From NCBI RefSeq assembly GCF_002282895.1, contig NZ_NRRB01000001.1, positions 558,001-622,000 on the forward strand: DNA of 64,000 bases, given 5' to 3'. The notes below the pieces were generated by a model. That model made no database searches. It saw nothing but the letters and a program-made list of their open reading frames with translations, and had not been told where the DNA came from. This stretch comes from Paraferrimonas haliotis. Its GTDB lineage: Bacteria > Pseudomonadota > Gammaproteobacteria > Enterobacterales > Shewanellaceae. The translations under genes and the position numbers were made by a program. Below, piece by piece: positions 17,231-25,135 of this stretch; the stretch's first letter is position 1, and each line of letters begins with the position of its first letter.

Positions 17231-18535
17231 TTACACTTCTTTCATACCTCGTTCGAGACTATGAGTAATAGGCGAGAGTAAATAGTCAAATACGGTTCTA
17301 GGCTCCAGTACAATTTGCGTTTGTACTGGCATACCTGGAATAAGCTGGACTCCGGCGCGTTTGAGTTCATTGCTGTTTAGAACCACTTCACCTTGGTAAT
17401 AACCTTGGCCCGTATTAGGATCGACTATGCTGTCGGCGGATAGGTTGATCAGCTCACCGCTAATTGCTGGCACTTTCCTAAAGCTATAAGAAAGTAAGCG
17501 CACCTTGGCAGTTAAGCCGATGTGCACAGATTCGATGTCTTTAGGGTTAATGTTTACTTGCGCGATAATGCGCGATTGGTTGGGGACGATTTCCATAATG
17601 ACGCTACCAGGGGAAATCACTCCGCCTTTAGTGTGAACATTTAGATTAATCACCGAGCCGGTCACCGGTGCTTTGATCTCAATTCTATCGGTGAGTACGG
17701 TTAAGGCTTCAATTTGCTTAGTTACACCATCCAGCTCTTGGATTGCTTGGTGTTTTTGTTCCTGTGCTTTTTGCCTATACAAGGTTTTTTCTGCGTTAAT
17801 ATTAGCAGTTAACTCACTGATTTTATTGGTCGCTCTTAGTATGTTGGCTTTATGCTCCGCTAATCGGCCAGACAAACTGGATTCATGCCGTTGCAGTTCG
17901 AGATGATCGACTTTTGAGGCGTATCCTTTTTGAAGTAAGAACTCGGTCGCTTTAATTTGCTCTCTTAGCAAAGCCAGTGAATTATCGTCACTCACAACCC
18001 AAGACTGGTAGCTGTCCATGTCGTTGCTAACTTGGTTTATTTGTTGCTCATAAGAGGTTAAGGTTTGCTTGTGAGCATTGCGGATCTGCTCAAGCAGCTC
18101 TTGCTCGCCTTTGAGTGTGTTTTGCTGTGCTAAGGTCAAATTATCAGGCAGTTGGTTCCATTGAATCGAGCGCTCAGAGAGCTGTGCGTGAATCCGAGAA
18201 AGTTTAGCTTGCAAGGCAAACTCTACGGTTTTCAGCTGCAGTAACTGGCTATTTAATACCGGATCAGACAAGGTTAATAGCACTTCACCTTTTTCTACCT
18301 GAGTACCATTCTCCACCAATATGTTGTTTACCACTCCGCCGTTTTGGTGCTGTACCGCCTGGGTATCTATTTCTGTAACCAGCTTACCAGGAGCGACGGA
18401 GGCTGATGCTAACGGCGCTAAAGCAGCCCAAGTCAGGCTACCGACGAAGCCAAAAATAAAGATGAATAGGCCAAGAAGCAGCCACGGAAGAGGATTTAAA
18501 CTAAATGGCTTGGCAGTTGTTGCTTGTTCCTTCAT
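17231..18535 (-). CDS. HlyD-family membrane fusion protein of a type I secretion system
   Basis: 434 residues: a single N-terminal membrane helix (LLLGLFIFIFGFVGSLTWAAL), a lipoyl/barrel-sandwich half (QHQNGGVVNNILVENGTQVEKGEVLLTL), a long coiled-coil hairpin (about 100-290), the second lipoyl half (IKAPVTGSVINLNVHTKGGVISPG) and a C-terminal beta domain. This is the PrtE/HlyD periplasmic adaptor linking the ABC exporter to TolC. It overlaps the ABC gene by 4 nt (ATGA) and precedes the RTX substrate gene by about 50 nt. No TolC-like gene is in the operon, so an unlinked one must be used. Confidence 0.9.
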   Translation of the reverse strand: MKEQATTAKPFSLNPLPWLLLGLFIFIFGFVGSLTWAALAPLASASVAPGKLVTEIDTQAVQHQNGGVVNNILVENGTQVEKGEVLLTLSDPVLNSQLLQLKTVEFALQAKLSRIHAQLSERSIQWNQLPDNLTLAQQNTLKGEQELLEQIRNAHKQTLTSYEQQINQVSNDMDSYQSWVVSDDNSLALLREQIKATEFLLQKGYASKVDHLELQRHESSLSGRLAEHKANILRATNKISELTANINAEKTLYRQKAQEQKHQAIQELDGVTKQIEALTVLTDRIEIKAPVTGSVINLNVHTKGGVISPGSVIMEIVPNQSRIIAQVNINPKDIESVHIGLTAKVRLLSYSFRKVPAISGELINLSADSIVDPNTGQGYYQGEVVLNSNELKRAGVQLIPGMPVQTQIVLEPRTVFDYLLSPITHSLERGMKEV

Positions 18536-20250
18536 GAAGCGCTTCCTCCAACTGACGGTTTGGTCAAACGGTCCGTATTTAGGTATTGAGCGGTCGAACG
18601 TTTGATAACGCTTCGATCAGCTTGTATGGCCAATACGCTATCAGTTTTACTGAGTATGGAACCCTTGTGGGAGACAATAATCATGGTGGTTTTATTAACC
18701 CGATTTCGTTCAAGCAATTGGTAGAGCTTTATTAAGCCTTTATGATCCAAGCCATTATCAGGTTCATCTAAAACCAACAATTTAGGTGCCTTGTATAGGG
18801 TGCGAGCTAACGCAATTTTTTGTTGTTGCCCTTTTGAGAGCGTATGGCCAACATCGCCAACCACGGTTTGATAACCTTGTGGCAAACTGAGAATCATGTT
18901 GTGAGCGTCAGCGCACTTCGCCGCTTCAACAACGTGCTTAGCATCATCAAAGCCATCGAAACGACAAATATTCTGAGTGACGGTTCCTGCGAGAAGACAG
19001 GCATCTTGAGGTAAATAGCCAATTTGTTGACCGAGTGGCTTGTTAGCCCATTGATTAATGCAGGCATTATCGAGAGTGATTTCACCTTCACTGATAGAGG
19101 TTAAACCTATGAGGGCTTTCGCTAACTCCGTTTTGCCGCTGCCGGTTTCACCAATAATGCCGACAATTTCGCCAGGCTTTATGTGAAAGCTGGACTTGTT
19201 AATAAGTGGTGGCATGGATGGGGTCGGGTTAAGTACCACATCAAGTGCTTGGATTTCGCCGCTCAATGGCGGCAGTGGCAACGGAGATTCAGAGACTTGA
19301 ATTGCGCGATTGGTGACGCGCTGGTGGGCTTGGCGGCCCTGTTTCCAATGGCTCCAATGATTAATCGCTTGGTCGATGGGGGCTAGCACTCGAGCCATTA
19401 GCATCGACGCGGCAATCAGCACTCCCGCGCTAATTTGATTATTAAGTACGAGAATAATACACACCACGAGTAAGCCGGTTTGCAAAACAAAACGAGTGAA
19501 CTTTGAAAGGGATGCGAGGCTGCGGATACGGCTTTGAAAGTAACCAGTGGTTGACGCGATGCCGCTTCGCTCTTGTTGCCACTTGTTGGCGAGCACCGAA
19601 GTAAATCCAGAAGTTTGCACGATATCGGCGCTGTTAATCCAGTCTTGAGTTAAGTTATTAAAGGTTTGGTTCGCCGGCTTAGTCGACTGCTCCAGTTGCT
19701 TGGTTTTTCGTCGGGTGAGCTCAGCCAGAGCCATTAGTAGCAACGCGGAAATGGACGCGTAGAGCCCCAGCATTGGGTGCAATAAATACAGAACGAATAA
19801 AAACAGTGGTGAAAAGGGGGCGTCGAATAGGCCAAAAATACTCGGTGAAGCGAGCACATCTCGGACTTGAGATACGTCGTTAATGGCTTGTGCGCTGCTT
19901 TTTCGCTTGCTGATGGTATCGTTTATGGCATTGCTGAAGGCGCTTGCGTTGTGTTTTGCTTCATAGGCTAACGCTTTTCTCAGCATCAACTGCGAGCGTA
20001 TCCAGTCGAGACTTGCTTGCATAACCAGTAAAAACAACGCGATGCAAGTCAGCCATATTAAGGTGTCGATGCTTTCCGACATTAATACGCGATCAAACAA
20101 CTGCAAGGTAAATATAGGTATCACCAGATGCAGCGCATTGATAGCAATCGAAAATATTAAAATCAGTTCGATTTCTTTGCGTTGAGCAATCGAAATCAAC
20201 CAGTTGACAAGCGTCCTTGTTACAGATGCGCCGGTATCATTGTTATTCAA
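18532..20250 (-). CDS. Type I secretion ABC transporter (PrtD-like permease/ATPase)
   Basis: 572 residues: a six-helix membrane domain (about 1-300, with LILIFSIAINALHLVIPIFTL as the first helix) fused to an ATPase. Walker A is GETGSGKTEL, the signature is LSKGQQQKIALAR (LSKGQ instead of LSGGQ) and Walker B is LLVLDEPDNGLD. There is no C39 peptidase or CLD domain at the N-terminus, so it resembles PrtD/AprD exporters of RTX substrates rather than bacteriocin or HlyB-type proteins. It is first in the operon ABC-HlyD-RTX. Its upstream region carries a perfect 16-bp palindrome at 20434-20449. Confidence 0.9.
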   Translation of the reverse strand: MNNNDTGASVTRTLVNWLISIAQRKEIELILIFSIAINALHLVIPIFTLQLFDRVLMSESIDTLIWLTCIALFLLVMQASLDWIRSQLMLRKALAYEAKHNASAFSNAINDTISKRKSSAQAINDVSQVRDVLASPSIFGLFDAPFSPLFLFVLYLLHPMLGLYASISALLLMALAELTRRKTKQLEQSTKPANQTFNNLTQDWINSADIVQTSGFTSVLANKWQQERSGIASTTGYFQSRIRSLASLSKFTRFVLQTGLLVVCIILVLNNQISAGVLIAASMLMARVLAPIDQAINHWSHWKQGRQAHQRVTNRAIQVSESPLPLPPLSGEIQALDVVLNPTPSMPPLINKSSFHIKPGEIVGIIGETGSGKTELAKALIGLTSISEGEITLDNACINQWANKPLGQQIGYLPQDACLLAGTVTQNICRFDGFDDAKHVVEAAKCADAHNMILSLPQGYQTVVGDVGHTLSKGQQQKIALARTLYKAPKLLVLDEPDNGLDHKGLIKLYQLLERNRVNKTTMIIVSHKGSILSKTDSVLAIQADRSVIKRSTAQYLNTDRLTKPSVGGSAS

Positions 20251-20554
20251 AAATTTTTTCCCAAATATTCAAATAACATCCAGTGGGAGCCACTGTATTT
20301 GAATCGCTAATACATAGTTATTTTTTATAGTAGAGGGAGAATGGGCAGGGCGGGGCTCATAACATGGCTACATTCTTGAGTCGTGCGCTTAACCTAAACT
20401 CGCTCTTACGGTTAATCACTCAGCAATGCAGCCTACAAGTATACTTGTACTGTCACTTTGCGCCCCCACTTCACAGTGAGTATGCCTTAAGTGGTACTTC
20501 TTTTTGAAATGGCTAAATTAGTAGATGCTTATTAATGTGTCAAATTTATGTAAA
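20251..20554. other. Upstream region of the T1SS operon
   Basis: About 300 bases without a gene between the ABC exporter start (minus strand) and the terminator of the next minus-strand gene. It must hold the promoter of the ABC-HlyD-RTX operon. Apart from the palindrome at 20434-20449 nothing recognisable was seen. Confidence 0.4.
20434..20449. promoter_or_regulatory. Perfect 16-bp palindrome, candidate operator of the T1SS/RTX operon
   Basis: TACAAGTATACTTGTA is a perfect palindrome about 185 nt upstream of the exporter start. It does not match Fur, Zur, LexA or Crp sites. A dimeric regulator site is possible; chance cannot be excluded. Confidence 0.35.
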
Positions 20555-20584
20555 AAATAAAGGAGCGATAGTGCTCCTTTATTT
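20555..20584 (-). terminator. Terminator of the surface-repeat protein gene
   Basis: Perfect 12-bp stem AAATAAAGGAGC / GCTCCTTTATTT with a 6-nt loop and AT-rich flanks, about 34 nt after the minus-strand stop at 20618. It reads as a terminator on the minus strand. Confidence 0.75.
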
Positions 20585-20617
20585 GAAATGGCAAAAATAA
20601 TTACTTGTAAAGACTAA

Positions 20618-21178
20618 CTATTTAGCAAAGTTGATAATAGGGAAACACGGGAAGAAACCATTGTCAGCACAGTTAATAATGCCGATTTGGAACTTGTCGA
20701 TTTTCTTTGTTTTGTTAAAAATACCCACTTGCACATCTGAGGTTTCAGAGATGCTTACCGCACCTACATCAACCATGGTGTGGCCTTTTGAGTAGTTCAC
20801 CCAACTTACGTTGGCACCATGAACGTCATTGGCAATGTTAACCGCGCCAATATTCGCACCTTTAGTTAAGCCGGTATGCCAGTTAAACAGGCCAAATGAG
20901 GCACCGACGAACTCTTGGTTAACTTTATTCGCGCCAAAAAAGCCAATGTTTACCCCTTTGGTGCGATTGGTTTCTGACATACCGATTACGGCGATATCTA
21001 AGCCATTAACTTCGTTAACTTTACCGTGTAAGGCGGCCAATCGAACGCCTCCTACTCGGTCAGCGTCGGGGGCGTTAAAGCCATTCACTGAAGAAAACAT
21101 AACAGGTGTTGAATCCGCCAACGCTACGGGGGAGGCTATTGCTGCAGCAAGAGCTAGCATAGGTAGTGCTTTTTTCAT
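20618..21178 (-). CDS. Secreted repeat protein resembling the LA_2272 surface-repeat family
   Basis: About 186 residues. A signal peptide (MKKALPMLALAAAIASPVALA) is followed by short repeats built on GxNIGxx, GASFGLFN, GANIGAVNIAN and VGIFNK units about 20 residues apart, typical of LA_2272-like surface repeats thought to form beta structure. Four cysteines cluster at the end (INCADNGFFPCFPII has two). The start was moved from the upstream ATG to the one at 21178, because AAGGATG lies 7 nt before it and overlaps the earlier ATG. No operon partner is evident. Function is unknown; surface or periplasmic location is inferred. Confidence 0.65.
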   Translation of the reverse strand: MKKALPMLALAAAIASPVALADSTPVMFSSVNGFNAPDADRVGGVRLAALHGKVNEVNGLDIAVIGMSETNRTKGVNIGFFGANKVNQEFVGASFGLFNWHTGLTKGANIGAVNIANDVHGANVSWVNYSKGHTMVDVGAVSISETSDVQVGIFNKTKKIDKFQIGIINCADNGFFPCFPIINFAK

Positions 21179-21435
21179 TAATATCATCCTTTATTTAACT
21201 TTATTGAGAGTAAAACAAAACCGCTGGATACGCAGCCAACAGCGCTGGCTGGGTTTCAATGTTGCGCTAATCGCTACTTTATGCTGAAAAGCGCGTTATG
21301 TCACACTTTATTAGGGAGCTGTTGACGTTTTGGCGCGGTTTTTTTGTAAATTTAGGAATAACATTAGTTCAATCGATACAGTTTTAACCAGTTCTTTGGT
21401 TCTGTCTTAGTTTTTTGTAGAGGTATGTTCGCAAT

Positions 21436-22173
21436 ATGAATGACAATGATCCGTATATGAACGATTTCATGAAGGTTTTTGAAACCTTAATACGCTGGGG
21501 GCCGGGTAGTGCAGATGAAACGCTTAAAGCGCTTAACATGCTACCTGTTGAGCCGAGCAAAATCATCGAAATCGGCAGTGGCAAAGGGTTAGCCACACTC
21601 GAGTTAGCCGCTCAAACCAATGCCGAAATAACGGCGGTCGACAATGAGCCTTCGGCCATAGAAAAGCTGGCGGAACTTGCTAATGAACATGGTTATGCGC
21701 ACCAAATAAAACCCGTATGCGCCAGTATGACGGAGTTGCCGTTCGATGATGACAGCGCCGATCTCATTTGGTCAGAAGGTTCAGCGTATATCATGGGGGT
21801 TGCAAACGCTTTAACACAATGGCGCCGACTATTAACCTCCAATGGTTTGATGGTGTTCAGCGATTTGGTGTGGCTAACCGATGAGCCCAGCGATGACGTG
21901 GTCGCCTTCTGGAAAAATGAATACGCAGATATGACGTCAATAACAACGCGTCTGCAACAGATTGAACAGGCAGGCTATGAGCTTGTTGATCACTTCACCT
22001 TAAGTGAACAAGCTTGGAAAAATTATTATCTACCGCTTGATGAGCGAGTTAATGCGCTGCGACCGAGCATGCCGAATTCGCAAGCGTTGGCTGACATAGC
22101 CACTGAAGTTGAGCTTTATAAAAGCCAATTGCACCAGTTTGGCTACCAAATGTTTATCATCAAGAAGCGCTAG
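21436..22173 (+). CDS. Class I SAM-dependent methyltransferase
   Basis: 245 residues with a Rossmann SAM-binding core: motif I IIEIGSGKGLATLELA (about 42-57), motif II AVDNEPSAI (acidic Asp near 69), then CASMTELPFDDDSADLIWSEGS as motifs III and IV. The substrate is not predictable. The C-terminal cap (YELVDHFTLSEQAWKNYYLPL) resembles small-molecule methyltransferases of the Methyltransf_11/25 group. It is monocistronic with no strong ribosome site. No signal peptide, so cytosolic. Confidence 0.85.
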   Translation: MNDNDPYMNDFMKVFETLIRWGPGSADETLKALNMLPVEPSKIIEIGSGKGLATLELAAQTNAEITAVDNEPSAIEKLAELANEHGYAHQIKPVCASMTELPFDDDSADLIWSEGSAYIMGVANALTQWRRLLTSNGLMVFSDLVWLTDEPSDDVVAFWKNEYADMTSITTRLQQIEQAGYELVDHFTLSEQAWKNYYLPLDERVNALRPSMPNSQALADIATEVELYKSQLHQFGYQMFIIKKR

Positions 22174-22338
22174 TTTTTAAGAGCGGATTTTACTCGGTTT
22201 GGGCCATGCCGCGTCACCCTTGCTGAGTAAAAACTCACACATTTCATTGGGATTGTGCCATACCATGTGGTAATGGTATGGCATAGCATTGCTATTAACT
22301 TATCGATTTTACTGTCTTTTTAGTAGTTGGAGGGCGCG

Positions 22339-22992
22339 GTGTCTCATTTTACCATTATCGGACTTGGACGATTTGGATTAGCGGCTGCTCAAGAGTTGAT
22401 TCACTTAGGGCATACAGTTACTGGGGTGGATAATGATCCAAAAGTAGCTGATAAGTATGTTAATCACTTAACGCAAGTGGTGGTGTGCGATGCGACCGAT
22501 GAAAACGCACTTATGGAGTTGGGTTTGACCGGTTCGGATACGGTGTTGGTGGCCATTGGCGAAGACATGCAAGCCAGCCTTCTTTGTACCTTAGCGCTTA
22601 AAACCTTAGGTCTAAAAGATATTTGGGTAAAAGCCAATACCAGAGCTCATCATACCATCGTTTCTAAGCTCGGAGTGGCCCGAATCATTCACCCAGAGGA
22701 AGACATGGGAGCGCGGGTGGCTCAAGCGCTTAACTACCCGATGGTTACCGATTTTATTGGGCTTGGAGATGGCTTCTACGTTGTCCAAATTATTGTGAAA
22801 ACCCGTTTAGAAGGGCGCACCTTGGCCGAGGTGTGTGACGACAATCAACAAATTATTGAGCCGCTGCTGGTTAAACGAGATGGTGAAATTCTAAGAAACT
22901 TAGAGTTGGATTTTGTTCTTCAAACCAACGATCGGTTGTTGCTGAGCGGTAAGCGCAGCGCGTTAACTCGAATAGCGCCGCGGTTAAGCTAA
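22339..22992 (+). CDS. ktrA: KtrA-type potassium channel regulatory (RCK) subunit
   Basis: 217 residues: RCK_N (GLGRFGLAAAQELIHLGHTVTGVDND, a GxGxxG nucleotide loop with an acidic residue ending strand 2) and RCK_C (about 135-215). KtrA gates the KtrB channel by binding ATP/ADP or NAD(H). Start GTG at 22339 is favoured by GGAGGG about 5 nt upstream; the TTG at 22327 lies within that ribosome site. KtrB follows after 3 nt, so the pair is an operon and encodes Na+-linked K+ uptake. Confidence 0.9.
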   Translation: MSHFTIIGLGRFGLAAAQELIHLGHTVTGVDNDPKVADKYVNHLTQVVVCDATDENALMELGLTGSDTVLVAIGEDMQASLLCTLALKTLGLKDIWVKANTRAHHTIVSKLGVARIIHPEEDMGARVAQALNYPMVTDFIGLGDGFYVVQIIVKTRLEGRTLAEVCDDNQQIIEPLLVKRDGEILRNLELDFVLQTNDRLLLSGKRSALTRIAPRLS

Positions 22993-22995
22993 TCC

Positions 22996-24360
22996 ATGAC
23001 TTTGTGGCATCCTCATCAAGCTCGCTTAGAACGTAAAGTTGGTACCGGCTTTAAGATTAATGCTGCGCCGCCTGCTATTTTGGCGTTCAGTTTTTTGTTC
23101 TTGATTGTCACGGGCACACTTCTGCTTAAGTTACCCTTTGCCACAGAGATTGATATTGGTTGGGAGCAGGCGCTGTTCACAGCCACGTCTGCGGTGACGG
23201 TGACGGGCTTATCGGTGGTGGATACCGGCACCAGTTTCACCATTTTTGGTAAATCGGTAATTGCGATTTTAATCCAGTGCGGTGGGTTTGGCTTAATGAC
23301 CTTTGCAGTCGTGACCTTGTTGTCGCTTGGGCGAAAGATTGGCCTGCTGCAACGGGTGGTGGCGAAAGAAGCGTTCAACCACACCGATACTTCTACGCTG
23401 CTCAGTGTGGCTAAGTCAGTAATGATTTACTCGTTGGTGATTGAGTTTATTGGTTTTTTAATACTGTCACTGTATTGGATAAAACCATTGGGATGGGAAA
23501 CCGGGCTGTTCCATGCTTTCTTTTATACCATCAGTGCTTTTAATAATGCAGGTTTCTCATTATCGCCTAACAATCTAATGGGTTATGTTTCCGATCCGGT
23601 TGTGTCGTTGACTATATCAGGCTTGTTTATTCTTGGTGGGCTCGGCTTTACGGTTTGGATCGATGTTACTAAGAACCGTTCATGGAGTGGCCTAACGCCC
23701 TACAGTAAAGCAATGATACTGGGTACGATGATCATTAACGTGGTTGCGTTGTTGGCAATTTATCTCATAGAGCACAATAACCCTCATACGCTTGGCCCCC
23801 TATCAGAAGGCAGTAAATGGCTGGCTTCCTGGTTTCAAGCCGTGACGCCTCGAACCGCCGGATTTAATACCCTCTCAATCGAGCACCTTGAAGATGCGAC
23901 TACCGCCATCATGATGTTGTTGATGTTTATTGGTGGCGGCTCGGTGAGTACCGCCAGTGGTATTAAAGTGGTTACCTTCATAGTGTTAATTTTGGCGACC
24001 TACAGTTATTTGCGACGAGATAAAGCCATTACCTTATTTAATCGCGAAATTGCACGTGAAACGGTTTCAAAAGCCTTGGCGTTGACCATGATCTCAGTGG
24101 GCGCAACTTGGATGGCGATGTTCGCCTTACTGCTTAGCGAGGACGCGCCATTTATCGATGTTGTATTTGAAGCGGTATCAGCGTTCGGAACCGTGGGCTT
24201 GTCTCGTGGATTAACCTCTGAACTGTCCAGCATAGGTGAATTCATCATCATTGCACTGATGTTTATTGGCCGCCTTGGACCGCTCACATTAGCGTACTTC
24301 TTAGCATCGCCACGAAGCAAAAAACTGCGCCACCCAGAAACCCGCCTAACCATAGGTTAG
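22996..24360 (+). CDS. ktrB: KtrB/TrkH-type potassium transporter
   Basis: 454 residues, polytopic. Four pore-loop selectivity filters in the expected order are visible: TVTGLS, FNNAGFS, PRTAGFN and GTVGLSRG, each with the conserved filter glycine. This is the membrane channel of the Ktr system, normally a dimer sitting on a KtrA octamer. Length and the absence of the extended TrkH N-terminus fit KtrB. It is cotranscribed with ktrA. The intergenic repeat cluster of GGGGTACGTCCCC elements begins 23 nt after the stop. Confidence 0.9.
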   Translation: MTLWHPHQARLERKVGTGFKINAAPPAILAFSFLFLIVTGTLLLKLPFATEIDIGWEQALFTATSAVTVTGLSVVDTGTSFTIFGKSVIAILIQCGGFGLMTFAVVTLLSLGRKIGLLQRVVAKEAFNHTDTSTLLSVAKSVMIYSLVIEFIGFLILSLYWIKPLGWETGLFHAFFYTISAFNNAGFSLSPNNLMGYVSDPVVSLTISGLFILGGLGFTVWIDVTKNRSWSGLTPYSKAMILGTMIINVVALLAIYLIEHNNPHTLGPLSEGSKWLASWFQAVTPRTAGFNTLSIEHLEDATTAIMMLLMFIGGGSVSTASGIKVVTFIVLILATYSYLRRDKAITLFNREIARETVSKALALTMISVGATWMAMFALLLSEDAPFIDVVFEAVSAFGTVGLSRGLTSELSSIGEFIIIALMFIGRLGPLTLAYFLASPRSKKLRHPETRLTIG

Positions 24361-24382
24361 TGGCAACGGCTGCAACCGCATT

Positions 24383-24441
24383 GGGGACGTACCCCAACCG
24401 CATTGGGGACGTACCCCGGTTATCCACAGGGGTACGTCCCC
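24383..24441. repeat. Cluster of three GGGGACGTACCCC-type elements (REP/BIME-like)
   Basis: GGGGACGTACCCC at 24383-24395 and 24405-24417 is followed by its reverse complement at 24429-24441. The last two form a perfect 13-bp hairpin around an 11-nt loop. That loop contains TTATCCACA (24420-24428), a perfect DnaA-box 9-mer. The same elements recur at 24630, 24664, 28247, 29302, 29331, 46711 and 46763. They resemble REP sequences moved by REP-associated transposases, but none is in this window. Confidence 0.75.
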
Positions 24442-24469
24442 TCGCTCCTATTCACGCTAATTACACACA

Positions 24470-24611
24470 TACGGGTTGGGTCTTCACACATCAAACTTTA
24501 CGAGTCTAAGAGAAACTAAATTCATCGGGTGACGAGTTGGTCACCCACCCAATCTCCCTTGCTAATGTGAATTAGATTTTTTAGGCCTCACTTGTTGAGG
24601 CCATTTTTTTT
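24470..24611 (+). ncRNA. Candidate small RNA between repeat clusters
   Basis: A terminator at 24584-24611 has no coding gene within 220 nt upstream except ktrB across a repeat cluster. Ahead of it lies a perfect stem GGGTGAC / GTCACCC (24527-24546) and a single-stranded AT-rich stretch. That layout fits a Hfq-type sRNA of 100-140 nt. Alternatively this is a long ktrB 3' UTR. The 5' end is a guess. Confidence 0.3.
24584..24611 (+). terminator. Rho-independent terminator
   Basis: Stem GGCCTCA / TGAGGCC with a 5-nt loop, then CA-free eight-T run on the plus strand after one A. Confidence 0.85.
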
Positions 24612-24629
24612 GCGTCCAATTTATCCACA

Positions 24630-24676
24630 GGGGTACGTCCCCTCAGCTTTTAGCCAATATGCTGGGGTACGTCCCC
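24630..24676. repeat. Two further GGGGTACGTCCCC elements
   Basis: Copies at 24630-24642 and 24664-24676, both in the same orientation. The first is immediately preceded by TTATCCACA (24621-24629). The second runs into a nine-C tract, a likely slippage site. Confidence 0.7.
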
Positions 24677-24744
24677 CCCCCAATTAACAGCTAAGTTCTA
24701 AAATGCTAAAGCTCGGGATCGATTAATTTGCCTTTACATGCAAA

Positions 24745-24759
24745 TGATAATCATTATTA
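24745..24759 (+). promoter_or_regulatory. Fur box upstream of the DUF2061 gene
   Basis: TGATAATCATTATTA matches the 7-1-7 Fur pattern (TGATAAT-N-ATTATCA) with one mismatch, inside a longer AAATGATAATCATTATTATT run. It ends 31 nt before the ATG at 24791. Iron repression of the small membrane protein is likely. Confidence 0.7.
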
Positions 24760-24790
24760 TTTGAGTAAGGCAAACATTGAGGATACGCTT

Positions 24791-24988
24791 ATGGCTAAAT
24801 CACTTACTTTCACTATGATGCATTTCACGATTGCTTTTGGTGTTGTTTATTTAATGACCGGCGACATTATGGTTGGGGGAGCCGTGGCCCTGATCGAACC
24901 TGCGATAAACAGTGTGGGGTATTTCTTTCATGAAAAGATTTGGGAGAGGTTCCATCAAAAACACGCACACGCCGTGCAACCGAGTTAA
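24791..24988 (+). CDS. DUF2061-family small membrane protein, probably Fur-regulated
   Basis: 65 residues from the ATG at 24791 (MAKSLTFTMMHFTIAF), after a GAGGA site; an in-frame start at 24728 would put the Fur box inside the gene. Two hydrophobic helices (TMMHFTIAFGVVYLM and IMVGGAVALIEPAINSVGYF) separated by TGD, then FHEKIWERFHQKHAHA. The FHEKxW motif is characteristic of DUF2061 membrane proteins. The histidine-rich tail could bind metal. Function is unknown; iron-linked control suggests a role under iron limitation. Confidence 0.8.
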   Translation: MAKSLTFTMMHFTIAFGVVYLMTGDIMVGGAVALIEPAINSVGYFFHEKIWERFHQKHAHAVQPS

Positions 24989-25135
24989 TTGGGTTGTAGC
25001 TAAGCTGTAAATGTTCTGTAGATAGATTGTTGACAGAGAAGGTCGTTACACCGAGTATTGAGAGACAAGCTTCGGTGGTTTATCTCTCAAGATAAAGGCT
25101 GAATTCAAGTTCAGAAGCGGTTAAATGGAGTAGCT

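Noticed and set aside
24420-24642. Replication origin suggested by DnaA-box 9-mers
   Set aside because: Only two boxes within 220 bp and one at 29.3 kb, each tied to a repeat element; no dnaA, dnaN, gidA or AT-rich unwinding region nearby.
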